From Saccharomycopsis fibuligera x Saccharomycopsis cf. fibuligera (lineage: Eukaryota; Ascomycota; Saccharomycetes; Ascoideales; Saccharomycopsidaceae): a DNA stretch of 64,000 nt. A program made the position numbers and the translations under genes. Under the pieces are notes generated by a model. That model made no database searches. It was not told the origin of the DNA and saw nothing but the letters and a program-made list of their open reading frames with translations. This document shows positions 47,681 to 56,307 of this stretch, in pieces. The number at the start of each line of letters is the position of its first letter. Positions within the stretch are counted from its first letter, which is position 1. The stretch spans positions 4,761,501 through 4,825,500 of the forward strand of contig CP012809.1 in the NCBI GenBank assembly GCA_001936135.1, read 5' to 3'.

Positions 47681-50548
47681 CTAAATTTTATCTACATCAG
47701 TAATCTCTCCAGCGCCAGCAACGGAAATAATCATCTTTGCCGGTACCCTTTTGAAATCAGGATACACTCTATTATTCCAATAAAAGACCATATTATCACT
47801 CCTAGAAAACTTCCGGTAATCACTAGTCAACTTACCAAGCTCTTCATCACCGCCTTCAGGCCACTGACCCAGTCTTATTTCGTACAATTTCTTCAACTGT
47901 TCCACACTATTAAGTGCGTTTTGATGCGCTATTGTGCCCTTGGTTATCGATAGGTTGAGGTATCGCGACGGCAGATACCGCATAGAAGAAACGCTTTGAT
48001 AGCTATAAAGCCCATTTCCATTGACATCATCACCTCCTTGGCTAGTGTAGCTAGAGAGTATCAATAATGTTTTGGCTCTAGTGGCAGCAACGTAAAAAAT
48101 CCGTCGTTCTTCGCTTATTGGGTCATGGTCGACTTCGACTTCGTCTTTGTCTCCATCGGCACTACCATTGAAATTCTTGTTATTACTTTTTCTAATGTTG
48201 GTTGAATTGTTTCCTGTGAGTGCAAATCTTGATGGGAGTATTCCCTCGTTGAGACCCGGAATGTAAACTATTGGCCATTCGAGTCCCTTGGCTGCATGGA
48301 TTGTAGAAATTGTTATTGCCCCACTGACATCATCCTGATCTTCCGCATCATCATTAATATGTGAATTTGACGCATACAAGTGTACAGAGTCAAGGAATAA
48401 TCTCAAGAGATTGTAGACGCCTAATTCAGGCTCCTTAGCAAACAAAACGGTTGCCACATCAACTTCGTGCTCTCGCTCTTGCTTTTTGACTTTCACGTCG
48501 CCATTTATTGAATGGTCAATATCATCCACAGGCAAGCGAGGATACTCAGCAGTTTCTTTAGCGTTTGAGAAATCCGGAATAGCTGCTTCAGCCACTGGTA
48601 TAAATTGCTTCAATTCGCCCTTTAATTCCAAATGGTTTAAGATCGCCTCTTGGTTTTCTTTGTACATCTCTTCGAGCCCACTGTTCTGATAAATATAATC
48701 CAAACCGTTTAACAAATACTGTTTCTCAATGGGTAATTGTTCATTTTCTTCAATTTGACCATCTGCTAGACTTTCCACGTCATGAAGATCTGCGGCAGCA
48801 TCATTGCCTTCCAAAATTTTTCTAGCACTGGTTATCATATCACAATACCCTTGTATTGATTTTTTGGCATTTCCTGATATTTTCATCTTATACTTTCCAC
48901 TAGCTATTTCAGCAACAACAAGTAATGCCGGTTGGGTAGTTTCCGTAAGGATTTCTTCAATATTTTTCAAAGATTTTGCACCAAGTCCCTTAGCTTGAAA
49001 TCCCAATGTTCGAAGGGTAGCCATCTTAGCATTATTAGAAGCAAGCACTGTTAAGTAATCAAGCACTAACGCTACTTCTTTGCGCTGCCAGAAAGATACC
49101 CCTTTATTAATCTTATAAGTGATTTTTCTTTCAATCAATGCTTGTTCTATTTTCCTCGATTGATAAGCGGCACGTACCAAGATTGCTATATCAGATCTTT
49201 TGAAAATCTGATTGGGAAGTGATAACAAATACAAAATATCATTACCAATAAATCGGGCTTCTTTGGTATCAGTGGAAAATTTTTTGTAAACTGGTGGGAA
49301 TGAGGTTTTGAATTGAGATTTCAATGACTTTTGATGTTGTCTTTTCAAGTCTTGCAGCATTACTGCTTCGCTGAATGCGAGCAAATGGCTGGTAGATCGA
49401 TAGTTTTCATTCAAGTAAACAACCTTGAGCTGCCTGGCAAAAGCAGTGGCCATAAACTCAAAGTTTTGTACCACAGCATTCCGGAACCCATATATACTTT
49501 GGTCAGGATCCCCGACAACTGTGACATTATTGTTGCTTGTGTTTTTGGCAAACTGGTATAGCAAGTCCAACTGGATCTTATTGGTGTCTTGGAATTCGTC
49601 TACAAAGATATGTTTGAGATAATTTAAAATGAACGGAAACTTTCCAAGCAATTTGTGTGTATACAAAAGCAAATCATCGAAATCTAGCAAATTCAATTTC
49701 TGTAGCTGCTGTTGATATGCTTGGTAGACAGTATAAAGCTTAGGTTCGAGCCTTGTCGAGCCATCGTGATAATCCAGAGGCAACAACCCCTTAGACTTTA
49801 AACTTGAAATTCTGGTTTTGTAGCTTTTCAACTGGTCATTGGTCAGCATTCTTTGTTGCTGGAACTGTTTTTTTGGTTTCAACTGTTCAGAGATATCTTT
49901 CCGACCAAGTATATCTTTTAAAACAGTATTGCTTTCCGCAGTATCTGCGATGGAAAAAGCGGACAAACCAAGCAAAAACCCATATTTGCGCAAAATTCGA
50001 CAGCAAATACTATGGAAAGTGCCGATTATCAAACCATTTAAGTTAGTGTTATTGTGATCTTCTTCTTCAACTATAGCGCCAGGCTGTAATAGTTCACTCA
50101 AGCGTTCAATCATTTCTTTGGCAGCATTTTTAGTGAATGTGGTGACAATTATCTCACTGGGTTGGATATTGTGTTTTAGAATTAAATAGGCGACACGGGC
50201 AGTGATGACTTTGGTCTTACCGGTGCCTGGTCCAGCAATTACTTGTAATGGGTTCTCAACCGGAGCAGTCACTGCCTCCTTTTGTGCTGAATTGAGACCA
50301 GAAAGAACCCGAGAAATTACAGTTTCCTTAACCAGGGAGGTTTGGTTACTCTGATTTCCGGTTTCGTCTACTTTATTATTGTGATTGGCACTTTGCTGCG
50401 CTTCCTCCTCTTTGACAACTACCGTGGATTCATCTTCGTGGTGACTGTTGAAAGCTTGTCTTTTGCTTGTCCCAGCGCTGTCATGAAAAGCCGCTGGCCG
50501 TTTGTCTCTAGATTGAAGCACCCCTGCGTTCGCCATGTTCTTATCCAA
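47681..50548 (-). CDS. Srs2-type UvrD-family helicase, copy B
   Basis: The 955-residue protein is a second complete Srs2-like motor: LNSAQKEAVTAP, Walker A GPGTGKTKV (about residue 106), TTFTKNAAKEM, DEFQDTN (about 319), GDPDQSIYGFR, SFWQRKEVALVL, TIHAAKGLEWPIVYIPGLNEG and EERRIFYVAATRAKT. All catalytic motifs are intact, so it looks active. The N-terminus (first ~75 residues) is polar and unrelated to that of copy A. The C-terminus stops soon after the shared DYRKFSRSDNMVFYWNN region, without copy A's extra tail. In S. cerevisiae the tail carries Rad51-, SUMO- and PCNA-binding parts, so copy B may act without those contacts (inference). It is in head-to-tail tandem with copy A. A 15-bp repeat lies in its upstream region. 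Confidence 0.85.
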   Translation of the reverse strand: MDKNMANAGVLQSRDKRPAAFHDSAGTSKRQAFNSHHEDESTVVVKEEEAQQSANHNNKVDETGNQSNQTSLVKETVISRVLSGLNSAQKEAVTAPVENPLQVIAGPGTGKTKVITARVAYLILKHNIQPSEIIVTTFTKNAAKEMIERLSELLQPGAIVEEEDHNNTNLNGLIIGTFHSICCRILRKYGFLLGLSAFSIADTAESNTVLKDILGRKDISEQLKPKKQFQQQRMLTNDQLKSYKTRISSLKSKGLLPLDYHDGSTRLEPKLYTVYQAYQQQLQKLNLLDFDDLLLYTHKLLGKFPFILNYLKHIFVDEFQDTNKIQLDLLYQFAKNTSNNNVTVVGDPDQSIYGFRNAVVQNFEFMATAFARQLKVVYLNENYRSTSHLLAFSEAVMLQDLKRQHQKSLKSQFKTSFPPVYKKFSTDTKEARFIGNDILYLLSLPNQIFKRSDIAILVRAAYQSRKIEQALIERKITYKINKGVSFWQRKEVALVLDYLTVLASNNAKMATLRTLGFQAKGLGAKSLKNIEEILTETTQPALLVVAEIASGKYKMKISGNAKKSIQGYCDMITSARKILEGNDAAADLHDVESLADGQIEENEQLPIEKQYLLNGLDYIYQNSGLEEMYKENQEAILNHLELKGELKQFIPVAEAAIPDFSNAKETAEYPRLPVDDIDHSINGDVKVKKQEREHEVDVATVLFAKEPELGVYNLLRLFLDSVHLYASNSHINDDAEDQDDVSGAITISTIHAAKGLEWPIVYIPGLNEGILPSRFALTGNNSTNIRKSNNKNFNGSADGDKDEVEVDHDPISEERRIFYVAATRAKTLLILSSYTSQGGDDVNGNGLYSYQSVSSMRYLPSRYLNLSITKGTIAHQNALNSVEQLKKLYEIRLGQWPEGGDEELGKLTSDYRKFSRSDNMVFYWNNRVYPDFKRVPAKMIISVAGAGEITDVDKI
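49390..49600. repeat. Near-identical 211-bp block, Srs2-like copy B
   Basis: Partner of the block at 46173-46383, in direct orientation about 3.2 kb apart. It encodes about residues 317-386 with the same amino acids. Edges are sharp: the upstream and downstream codons differ at many third positions at once. Confidence 0.9.
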
Positions 50549-50920
50549 TTGCTAGTTAACTGTTTGCTGCTCGCTAAGTGAAACCAGAGCTTTCTTGTGC
50601 TTAACCATTGCCTTTATACAAGATACTTGAAAGGTTCTTGTTGTGTTTCTTTGTTTACATCGTTTCCTTTTTCGTGCTGCATGTTTACGCTTCTCTTGAA
50701 CTTTAACCGGCGCCATATACGCGGATCAGCAAAAAGCATCAAAAACGTTAAAAGTAAAAACGTTAAAAGCACAAACGTTAAAAGCAAAAAAGCAAAACAA
50801 TATTGTATTAGATAAGCAGGACGGGGGGAAAAACATAGCTGTGTAATATATAAATCTATAATGATAGTGTATCAAAAAGCTCGGAAGATGAGATAGTGTC
50901 AATATTGATTAGTGCTTTGT
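50549..50920. promoter_or_regulatory. Upstream region of Srs2-like copy B with 15-bp repeat
   Basis: This 372-bp interval separates copy B's start from the stop of the DUF92 gene (both minus). Three tandem 15-bp units, each with the palindrome AACGTT, lie at 50741-50785. No other motif stood out. Confidence 0.55.
50741..50785. repeat. Three tandem 15-bp units containing AACGTTAAAAG
   Basis: Units at 50741-50755, 50756-50770 and 50771-50785 differ at only one or two bases, and a decayed fourth (AAAAAAGC) follows. Each has AACGTT, so three palindromes are spaced 15 bp apart about 200 bp upstream of the helicase gene. Confidence 0.85.
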
Positions 50921-51778
50921 TTACAATAAAAACCAAGCATACAAGATAGAAAGACCACTAGTTACAAAAATTGTAGCCACATTGACCCCATTATTGTCAA
51001 GCACATCCCACCCAGTGATTTTGACAAACTCTTCAGCTTTAGCCTCGGAAACGTTCACCTTCAGGCCATTAGGGTTCTCAATGACAAGGCCGTTGGTCTT
51101 GTCAACATAGGATCTTTGGAAAATTGCCCCGATCAACGAATCAATAATCGTACCAAGAATGCCAAAAGCGCTGACTGAGGCAACAAGGATAGCTTTCTCA
51201 AGCCAGCTTTTGCCAATGACAATAATAGAAACCAAGGCAATTATAAGAGAAGCTGCCCCACCAGCTAATAAACCAGTGCTCGAGACACCGCCGTTGGTTC
51301 CCTTTGGACACGGCTTTAATGTGGTTATTAACAAGGGGGTGTTTTTGGATAGCATTCCAAACTCCGAGGACCAAGTATCCGAGGCTGCCACCGCATAGTT
51401 TACCACTGCTCCAAAAAGGAGTTTGGTGGTTAATTGAGGGTCGGTCTTGAAAACAACTGTCAGTAGGATAAGCAAAGTGGCAGGCAAGGAATTAGCAAGA
51501 ACCTGGACATGGCTTCTTTGAGTGTGACTGCCTTCAGCGACAATTGTCTTGGTCAACTTGGCTTTTTCTTGAAGCTTGTATTTTGTGGAAATATTACCGA
51601 GGATGAAAAACAACACCACCAAGTTCAAGTACAAGCTGGACTCAGCAAGGGAGTGAATAACTCCGGTGACAAAGGCAGTAGCGACTCCAAGATTGGTCAA
51701 GGACTTGTGGGAGTAGGCACGATAGCAAATGAGTAGAAGAATGGCGGCACGGTAGCCCGCAGAGTAAATGGAAACCAT
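50921..51778 (-). CDS. DUF92/TMEM19-family polytopic membrane protein
   Basis: The 285-residue protein has about seven hydrophobic segments and the signature of the DUF92 family: an AVAASDTWSSEFGML segment, then a PKGTNGGVSSTGLLAGG segment about 25 residues later, and a GTIIDSLIGAIFQ segment. Relatives include human TMEM19 and plant phytyl-phosphate kinase VTE6, which suggests a CDP-alcohol or polyprenyl-phosphate kinase-like activity, but the yeast function is not known to me. The polar SDTW and NGGVS residues sit inside or next to membrane segments, as expected for an active site. It is divergent from a cyclophilin gene across 324 bp. No targeting signal beyond the first TM is visible; ER or vacuole membrane is a guess. 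Confidence 0.88.
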   Translation of the reverse strand: MVSIYSAGYRAAILLLICYRAYSHKSLTNLGVATAFVTGVIHSLAESSLYLNLVVLFFILGNISTKYKLQEKAKLTKTIVAEGSHTQRSHVQVLANSLPATLLILLTVVFKTDPQLTTKLLFGAVVNYAVAASDTWSSEFGMLSKNTPLLITTLKPCPKGTNGGVSSTGLLAGGAASLIIALVSIIVIGKSWLEKAILVASVSAFGILGTIIDSLIGAIFQRSYVDKTNGLVIENPNGLKVNVSEAKAEEFVKITGWDVLDNNGVNVATIFVTSGLSILYAWFLL

Positions 51779-52102
51779 ATTGTATAGTTTTCTGGAACAA
51801 TTGACTTGGCAAAAACCGAAGATCCACTTTTTAACTGTTTACCGACTATCCAACTATCCAGATGATTATCAACTTCACCCGCCATCCATCCCAGAGCAGT
51901 GATGGAGCCCCTGAAACAAACGTCAAAGTAGAGCGGCTGCCACAGTTTGGAAGCAGGCCGGGTGATGCACCAAAAATAGGAAAAACGCCAGTGCTCAACA
52001 GTGATAAAGCAGCTTCCGTTCTTTATATTGTCACTTTTGGTGTATGCAACGATAAAACAGTACTTGTTGCCAAATACAGACAGCTGGATTAATCTTCTCA
52101 TC
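51779..52102. other. Divergent region DUF92 gene / cyclophilin gene
   Basis: A 324-bp interval holds both promoters. It is more balanced in composition than other intergenic DNA, and several overlapping short frames cross it; none has a recognisable product. The cyclophilin frame is open upstream to 52001 but I take the later ATG (52103), which starts a signal peptide. Confidence 0.5.
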
Positions 52103-52861
52103 ATGATATTTCGCTCTTCATTTTTCCTATGGCTATTAAGTTTGCCATTGCTATTGCTTGCGGCTCCTATCGAAGACCCGCCAATAACCCACCATGTGTG
52201 GTTCCAGATCAAGCATGGCGACAAGGATCTTGGCAAGATTACTATGGGCCTCTTTGGCACAGTGGTACCGAGATCAGTTGAGAACTTTGTCCAATTAACA
52301 AAGGGCTACGAAGGAACTAGCTATACCAATAGCATCTTTCACCGTATTATCAAAGGATTCATGGTTCAGGGTGGTGACTTTGAGTTTGGCAGCGGTATTG
52401 GTGGCTGGTCCATTTATGGCAAAAAGTTCGAAGACGAAAATTTCAAGATCAGATTTACCAAGCCTGGGTATCTTGCTTACGCTAACTCTGGCCCTGATTC
52501 CAACGGATCCCAATTTTTTATTACTACTGCTGTTACTAGCTGGTTGGATGGTAGACATGTTATCTTTGGTAAAGTTATTGATGGTTTTGAAACATTGTCC
52601 TCGGTTGAAAATGTCAAGACTGGCAAAAATGATAAGCCTGAAGTTGACGTAGTTATAGCTGCTGCTGGGGTCGACCAAGTTGATGTCAGTGATTCCGAAA
52701 AAATTGATTGGGATGAGTCTACTAAACCTGTCGACAGCAGCCATAAAGGATGGATTTTGTTTGTTTTGGCGATCTTCGTTGCTATCACCGCTTATGGCGT
52801 TAGGCTCAGACACTTGCAGCATAAAGAGATCAGAGAGGAAATCGAGTTCCACAGGATCTGA
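52103..52861 (+). CDS. Secretory-pathway cyclophilin with C-terminal membrane anchor
   Basis: The ATG at 52103 gives 252 residues with a signal peptide (FFLWLLSLPLLLLAAP, about 7-22). The cyclophilin domain follows: SIFHRIIKGFMVQGGDF with the catalytic Arg81, SNGSQFFITT, and SWLDGRHVIFGKV with the Trp that binds cyclosporin. It therefore looks active as a peptidyl-prolyl isomerase. A transmembrane segment at about 215-236 (GWILFVLAIFVAITAYGV) and a charged tail (RLRHLQHKEIREEIEFHRI) make it a type I membrane protein facing the ER or Golgi lumen. S. cerevisiae Cpr4 and Cpr8 share the signal plus anchor plan. There is no HDEL. Which of the two is the ortholog cannot be settled here, so no symbol is given. 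Confidence 0.9.
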   Translation: MIFRSSFFLWLLSLPLLLLAAPIEDPPITHHVWFQIKHGDKDLGKITMGLFGTVVPRSVENFVQLTKGYEGTSYTNSIFHRIIKGFMVQGGDFEFGSGIGGWSIYGKKFEDENFKIRFTKPGYLAYANSGPDSNGSQFFITTAVTSWLDGRHVIFGKVIDGFETLSSVENVKTGKNDKPEVDVVIAAAGVDQVDVSDSEKIDWDESTKPVDSSHKGWILFVLAIFVAITAYGVRLRHLQHKEIREEIEFHRI

Positions 52862-53335
52862 GTAACATCAGTTGGCAGTTTGATATTCTTTTTCTCTATT
52901 GTTTTGTTATTTTTATCTTTTCATAGTTAGTTTACATTAGTTTGTACACTTTGTGGGTATTTCTATTTTGCCAATTTATTTTGTTGTCAAGTTCTTTGAT
53001 ATACTCATCTACTGCTTTTATTTGTAAAATAAAACAGAGCAGTGGCTTCGAGCTGTTTCCAGGTTTCCTAGTTTTTTTTTGGCTATGAGAAGGCTGTGGT
53101 GTTGTTTATATATTGTCGTATGCGATATCATGCTCAAATACGCATGTATATCATGGGCGATGAGACAGGAACGAAAAACAGAAAAAAAAAAAAAAAAAAA
53201 AAAATTTTTTTTACTTTTCTTCACTATCATAATTGAGACACTATTTCTACATTACAGTCTCTCTCTTTCTCTCTCTCTCTCTCAACAGACCCACTGAGGA
53301 TATTGACAAACAAGCTTATCAGCCCATAATTGACA
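52862..53335. promoter_or_regulatory. UTP14 upstream region: PAC element, A/T tract, CT tract
   Basis: A perfect PAC element GCGATGAG lies at 53157-53164. It is followed by A23 (53182-53204) joined to T8 (53205-53212), which contains the AAAAATTTTT core of the RRPE. A (CT)n block at 53258-53283 ends in CAACAG, like a splice acceptor, but no in-frame upstream exon exists, so any intron would be in the leader. PAC plus RRPE is the standard promoter code for ribosome-biogenesis genes. Confidence 0.65.
53157..53164 (+). promoter_or_regulatory. PAC element GCGATGAG
   Basis: Exact 8-mer, 172 bp before the UTP14 ATG, in the position and orientation usual for genes of the ribosome-biogenesis regulon (bound by Dot6/Tod6/Stb3-linked systems in S. 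cerevisiae). An RRPE-like A/T tract lies 36 bp downstream. Confidence 0.65.
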
Positions 53336-55852
53336 ATGGGTATTAAACCAACTTTCAAAAATGGGTCGTTAGTGCTCATGAACCCAAAGACCGGGAATAT
53401 GGTCTCTAATAGTGATGATGAAGCATTAAAAGATTTTAGTGATGAGAGTATAGATTCTGATGAATTTGATTCGGAATACGCTTCAGATGCCAGTGGCGAA
53501 CTCAGTTACGATGAAGATGAGTTGAGGCCTTTAAGTGAAATTTGGGATATTGATGAAAAAGATTCCGAAGAAGCTGATGATCGAGAAAGTAGCATCAAAT
53601 TGGACAGCAGGCAGGAAGAGCTTGATGAGTTAAGCTCCAGTGAAGAGGATGATAGTGAAAGTAGTGAATCTGAGCTGGAAGAAGAAGCATCAGATGACGA
53701 AGATGATGTATTCAATGACTCTGAAGCCGAAAGTGAAACAGGCGAGTTGAGCAACGTTTTGAGTAATTTGAAAAAAGCTAAGAAGAAGACAGAAAAGCAA
53801 AAGAAAAAATTGGTGTCGCTCAATATCAAAGAGAATGAACTTAATGTCCCAACCAATGGTGTCAAATTGTCCATTACGGATATGATGGAAGCCGTTAATG
53901 ATCCTGCTGCTCAAGATAAGTCTGGTCTTTTGAAAAACTTGGAAGAAGTCAAACCATTAGCCATACCTTTACCTAAAAGAATTCAAGAGAGAAATGAAAG
54001 AAGTGCGGCTTTTGAAATCTCCAAAAATGAAGTTTCAAAATGGAAAGATGATGTGGAAAGATTGAAAAGGGCTGAAGTTATCAAGTTTCCATTGGTTTCT
54101 GGTGAAGAAAAATTGAAAAAAGTGTCGGCCTTTGCACCATCTGATAATCCATTTAATGAATTGGAATCCAAGGTCAATAACGTGTTGGAGGTATCCTTGC
54201 TTAACGATACCAAGAAAGAAGCTCTTTTTGAGCAAATTGAAACCGCAAAGTTATCGAAGGAGGATATGATGAAAAAGCAAAATGATCTCAGATTGATGAG
54301 AGATTTGCTTTTCCGCGAAGAACGCAAAGCCAAAAGACTCAAGAAGATAAAATCCAAGAGCTATAGAAGAATAAAGAAGAAGGAAATGCTCAAGAATAAA
54401 GAATTGTTAGAAGAGTTAGAAGGCCCTAATGAAGATGATCAAGATCAAGATACTGCAAGAGCAGAAGCAAGAATGTCGCTTAAATTCAAAAATAACTCCA
54501 GCAAATGGGCTAAAGATATGTTGAAACATGGTATGACCAAAGACAAAGAAACTAGAGCCGAAATGGAAGCCATGCTTCAACAAGGTCAGAAACTACGGGA
54601 AAAAATAATTGGTCAAGAGGATTCTGATGAGGATGCTGAATTGGAAGATTTCGAAAATGACCAGGAAGATGAAGAAGATGTGATACAGAAGAAGGCTGAT
54701 GTTGGAAAAACAGGATTCATGAATATGGCCTTTATGCAAAAAGCAGAAGCCAAGATTAAAGAAAAGAACCAAGAGGATTTAGAGAAACTCAAGAGACTCG
54801 AGCAAGGGTTGGATATTGAAGATTTCAGAGATGATGCTACGTCAAAGGCGAAGACTGTCTTGAATAAAGGTAGAAGAATTTACACACCAGAAGCAACAAA
54901 AGCAGGCAAAGAATTGCAGGAACAAAACTTACAGACTTTGCAGGAATATGAAGATGAAGAAGGCGGTAATCTTCAGAACAAGTTAGAGGAAAAGTTTACC
55001 ACGAAAGAAAAGAAGTCAAACAACAAAAAGAACAAGTCTAAGGACTCCAAGGCAAACAAACCAGCAGATAAAAGTCAAGACAAGGACAGCAAGGATAGTA
55101 AGCAAGAAGAAGAAGAAGAAGAAGAAGACGATAATGATGCAGCCAACCCTTGGTTAGGCGTTAATGCTGCAAAAGCAGTGAAAAAGTCAAGCAAAGTCAA
55201 AGGCGTAGACCAAACTAGTACAAAGGCAGAAAAGCAAGCACACAAATTGGCAAAGTCTAAGAAAAAGAATGCTGGCAAGCCGTCAATGGACACAGAACTT
55301 ATTAACACTGAAGCTACGTTAAATATTAATGCCAAGTTTGACGAATCTTCTGATGACGAAGGTGATATTGATGGTGGTGATGTTGAATCATTCCAACAGA
55401 AAGATCTAATAAAAGAAGCTTTTGAGGGCGACGATGTCGTTAAGGAGTTTGAGCGTGAAAAGAAACGTACCATTAAAGAAGAAGATGACCAGTGGGTTAC
55501 TGCTGAGCAACCAGGTTTCAATTCTTGGATCGGTGGGGGCATGAAACAGCGTAAAAAGCAAAAAAAGAACCAAAAGATGAAGAAAGTGAAAGGGGTGAAG
55601 TCTGCTGATGCTAGAACTGATAAGAAACTCCAGAATGTGATCTTTAATGAGAAAGTTAATAAGAAGAGCTTGAAATACCAGTCTGACGGGGTGCCATTCC
55701 CATACGAGAACAAAGAACAATACGAAAGAAGCTTGAGAATGCCAATTGGTCAAGAATGGACCACTAGAGCCACTTTCCAGAAGATGACGATGCCTAGTGT
55801 GATCACCAAGTCAGGCCAAGTGATCAAGCCGCTTAGCAAGAAGCTGAAATAG
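53336..55852 (+). CDS. UTP14: SSU-processome protein Utp14
   Basis: The ATG at 53336 gives 838 residues. The protein is highly charged with long Ser/Asp/Glu and Lys stretches. Conserved Utp14 blocks are clear: LRPLSEIWDIDEK, SITDMMEAVND, IPLPKRIQERNERSAAFEISKNEVSKW, MRDLLFREERKAKRLKKIKSKSYRRIKKKE, NSSKWAKDMLKHGMTKDKETRAEMEAML, GKTGFMNMAFMQKAEA, NKGRRIYTPEA, FEGDDVVKEFEREKKR and the C-terminal VPFPYENKEQYERSLRMPIGQEWTTRA. Utp14 activates the helicase Dhr1 to release U3 snoRNA during 18S maturation in the nucleolus. Compared with the S. cerevisiae protein the first ~35 residues (basic LDALQLAE region) are missing; no upstream in-frame exon was found. A CTG at codon 114 sits in an acidic Ser tract (SESELEEE), where Ser would fit better. 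Confidence 0.95.
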   Translation: MGIKPTFKNGSLVLMNPKTGNMVSNSDDEALKDFSDESIDSDEFDSEYASDASGELSYDEDELRPLSEIWDIDEKDSEEADDRESSIKLDSRQEELDELSSSEEDDSESSESELEEEASDDEDDVFNDSEAESETGELSNVLSNLKKAKKKTEKQKKKLVSLNIKENELNVPTNGVKLSITDMMEAVNDPAAQDKSGLLKNLEEVKPLAIPLPKRIQERNERSAAFEISKNEVSKWKDDVERLKRAEVIKFPLVSGEEKLKKVSAFAPSDNPFNELESKVNNVLEVSLLNDTKKEALFEQIETAKLSKEDMMKKQNDLRLMRDLLFREERKAKRLKKIKSKSYRRIKKKEMLKNKELLEELEGPNEDDQDQDTARAEARMSLKFKNNSSKWAKDMLKHGMTKDKETRAEMEAMLQQGQKLREKIIGQEDSDEDAELEDFENDQEDEEDVIQKKADVGKTGFMNMAFMQKAEAKIKEKNQEDLEKLKRLEQGLDIEDFRDDATSKAKTVLNKGRRIYTPEATKAGKELQEQNLQTLQEYEDEEGGNLQNKLEEKFTTKEKKSNNKKNKSKDSKANKPADKSQDKDSKDSKQEEEEEEEDDNDAANPWLGVNAAKAVKKSSKVKGVDQTSTKAEKQAHKLAKSKKKNAGKPSMDTELINTEATLNINAKFDESSDDEGDIDGGDVESFQQKDLIKEAFEGDDVVKEFEREKKRTIKEEDDQWVTAEQPGFNSWIGGGMKQRKKQKKNQKMKKVKGVKSADARTDKKLQNVIFNEKVNKKSLKYQSDGVPFPYENKEQYERSLRMPIGQEWTTRATFQKMTMPSVITKSGQVIKPLSKKLK

Positions 55853-56307
55853 TTTAGGGTGGCCGATTGTACTGTATAATAGAATACCATCTACTTGATT
55901 CACTCGCTATGTAAGTTGGCCATAGAACCATTTTGAGCATATTGCCATAATCAACCTTCATAAAAACAGTATGTCTGTGTAAGTTCATGGAGAAGCAGTT
56001 TTAAAATAGTTATATATAAGCCATAGCTTGACATGTATGTCAATTGGTGCTGACACTTTTACATTCACGTGACTCGCGCTCAAAGGGAAAAAATTCTCCT
56101 GATGAGGAATCAACGGCCATCGAGGCTCGACTGACACTTGCGCAAAACATTTTATTTTTGACTGCTGCTGCCTTCTCAGGATACACAATACGCTACCGCT
56201 ACTGCCTTTCCCATTGGACAATCAAAGCCAATACTTTTTGTTTTTGAGCACATTCCATGCTACAGTAGCGACCTTCATGCTAGACACAAGCCATCCAGCT
56301 TTCAACT
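55853..56307. promoter_or_regulatory. YPK9 upstream region with TCACGTGA
   Basis: A palindromic TCACGTGA lies at 56065-56072, about 240 bp before YPK9. This is the full high-affinity bHLH (Cbf1/Pho4) octamer core. The rest is UTP14 3' flank and unremarkable promoter. Confidence 0.55.
56065..56072. promoter_or_regulatory. TCACGTGA bHLH site upstream of YPK9
   Basis: Perfect 8-bp palindrome around CACGTG at a usual promoter distance. Cbf1 or Pho4-type factors are the known binders of this octamer in yeasts. Which one acts here is not decidable from sequence. Confidence 0.5.
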
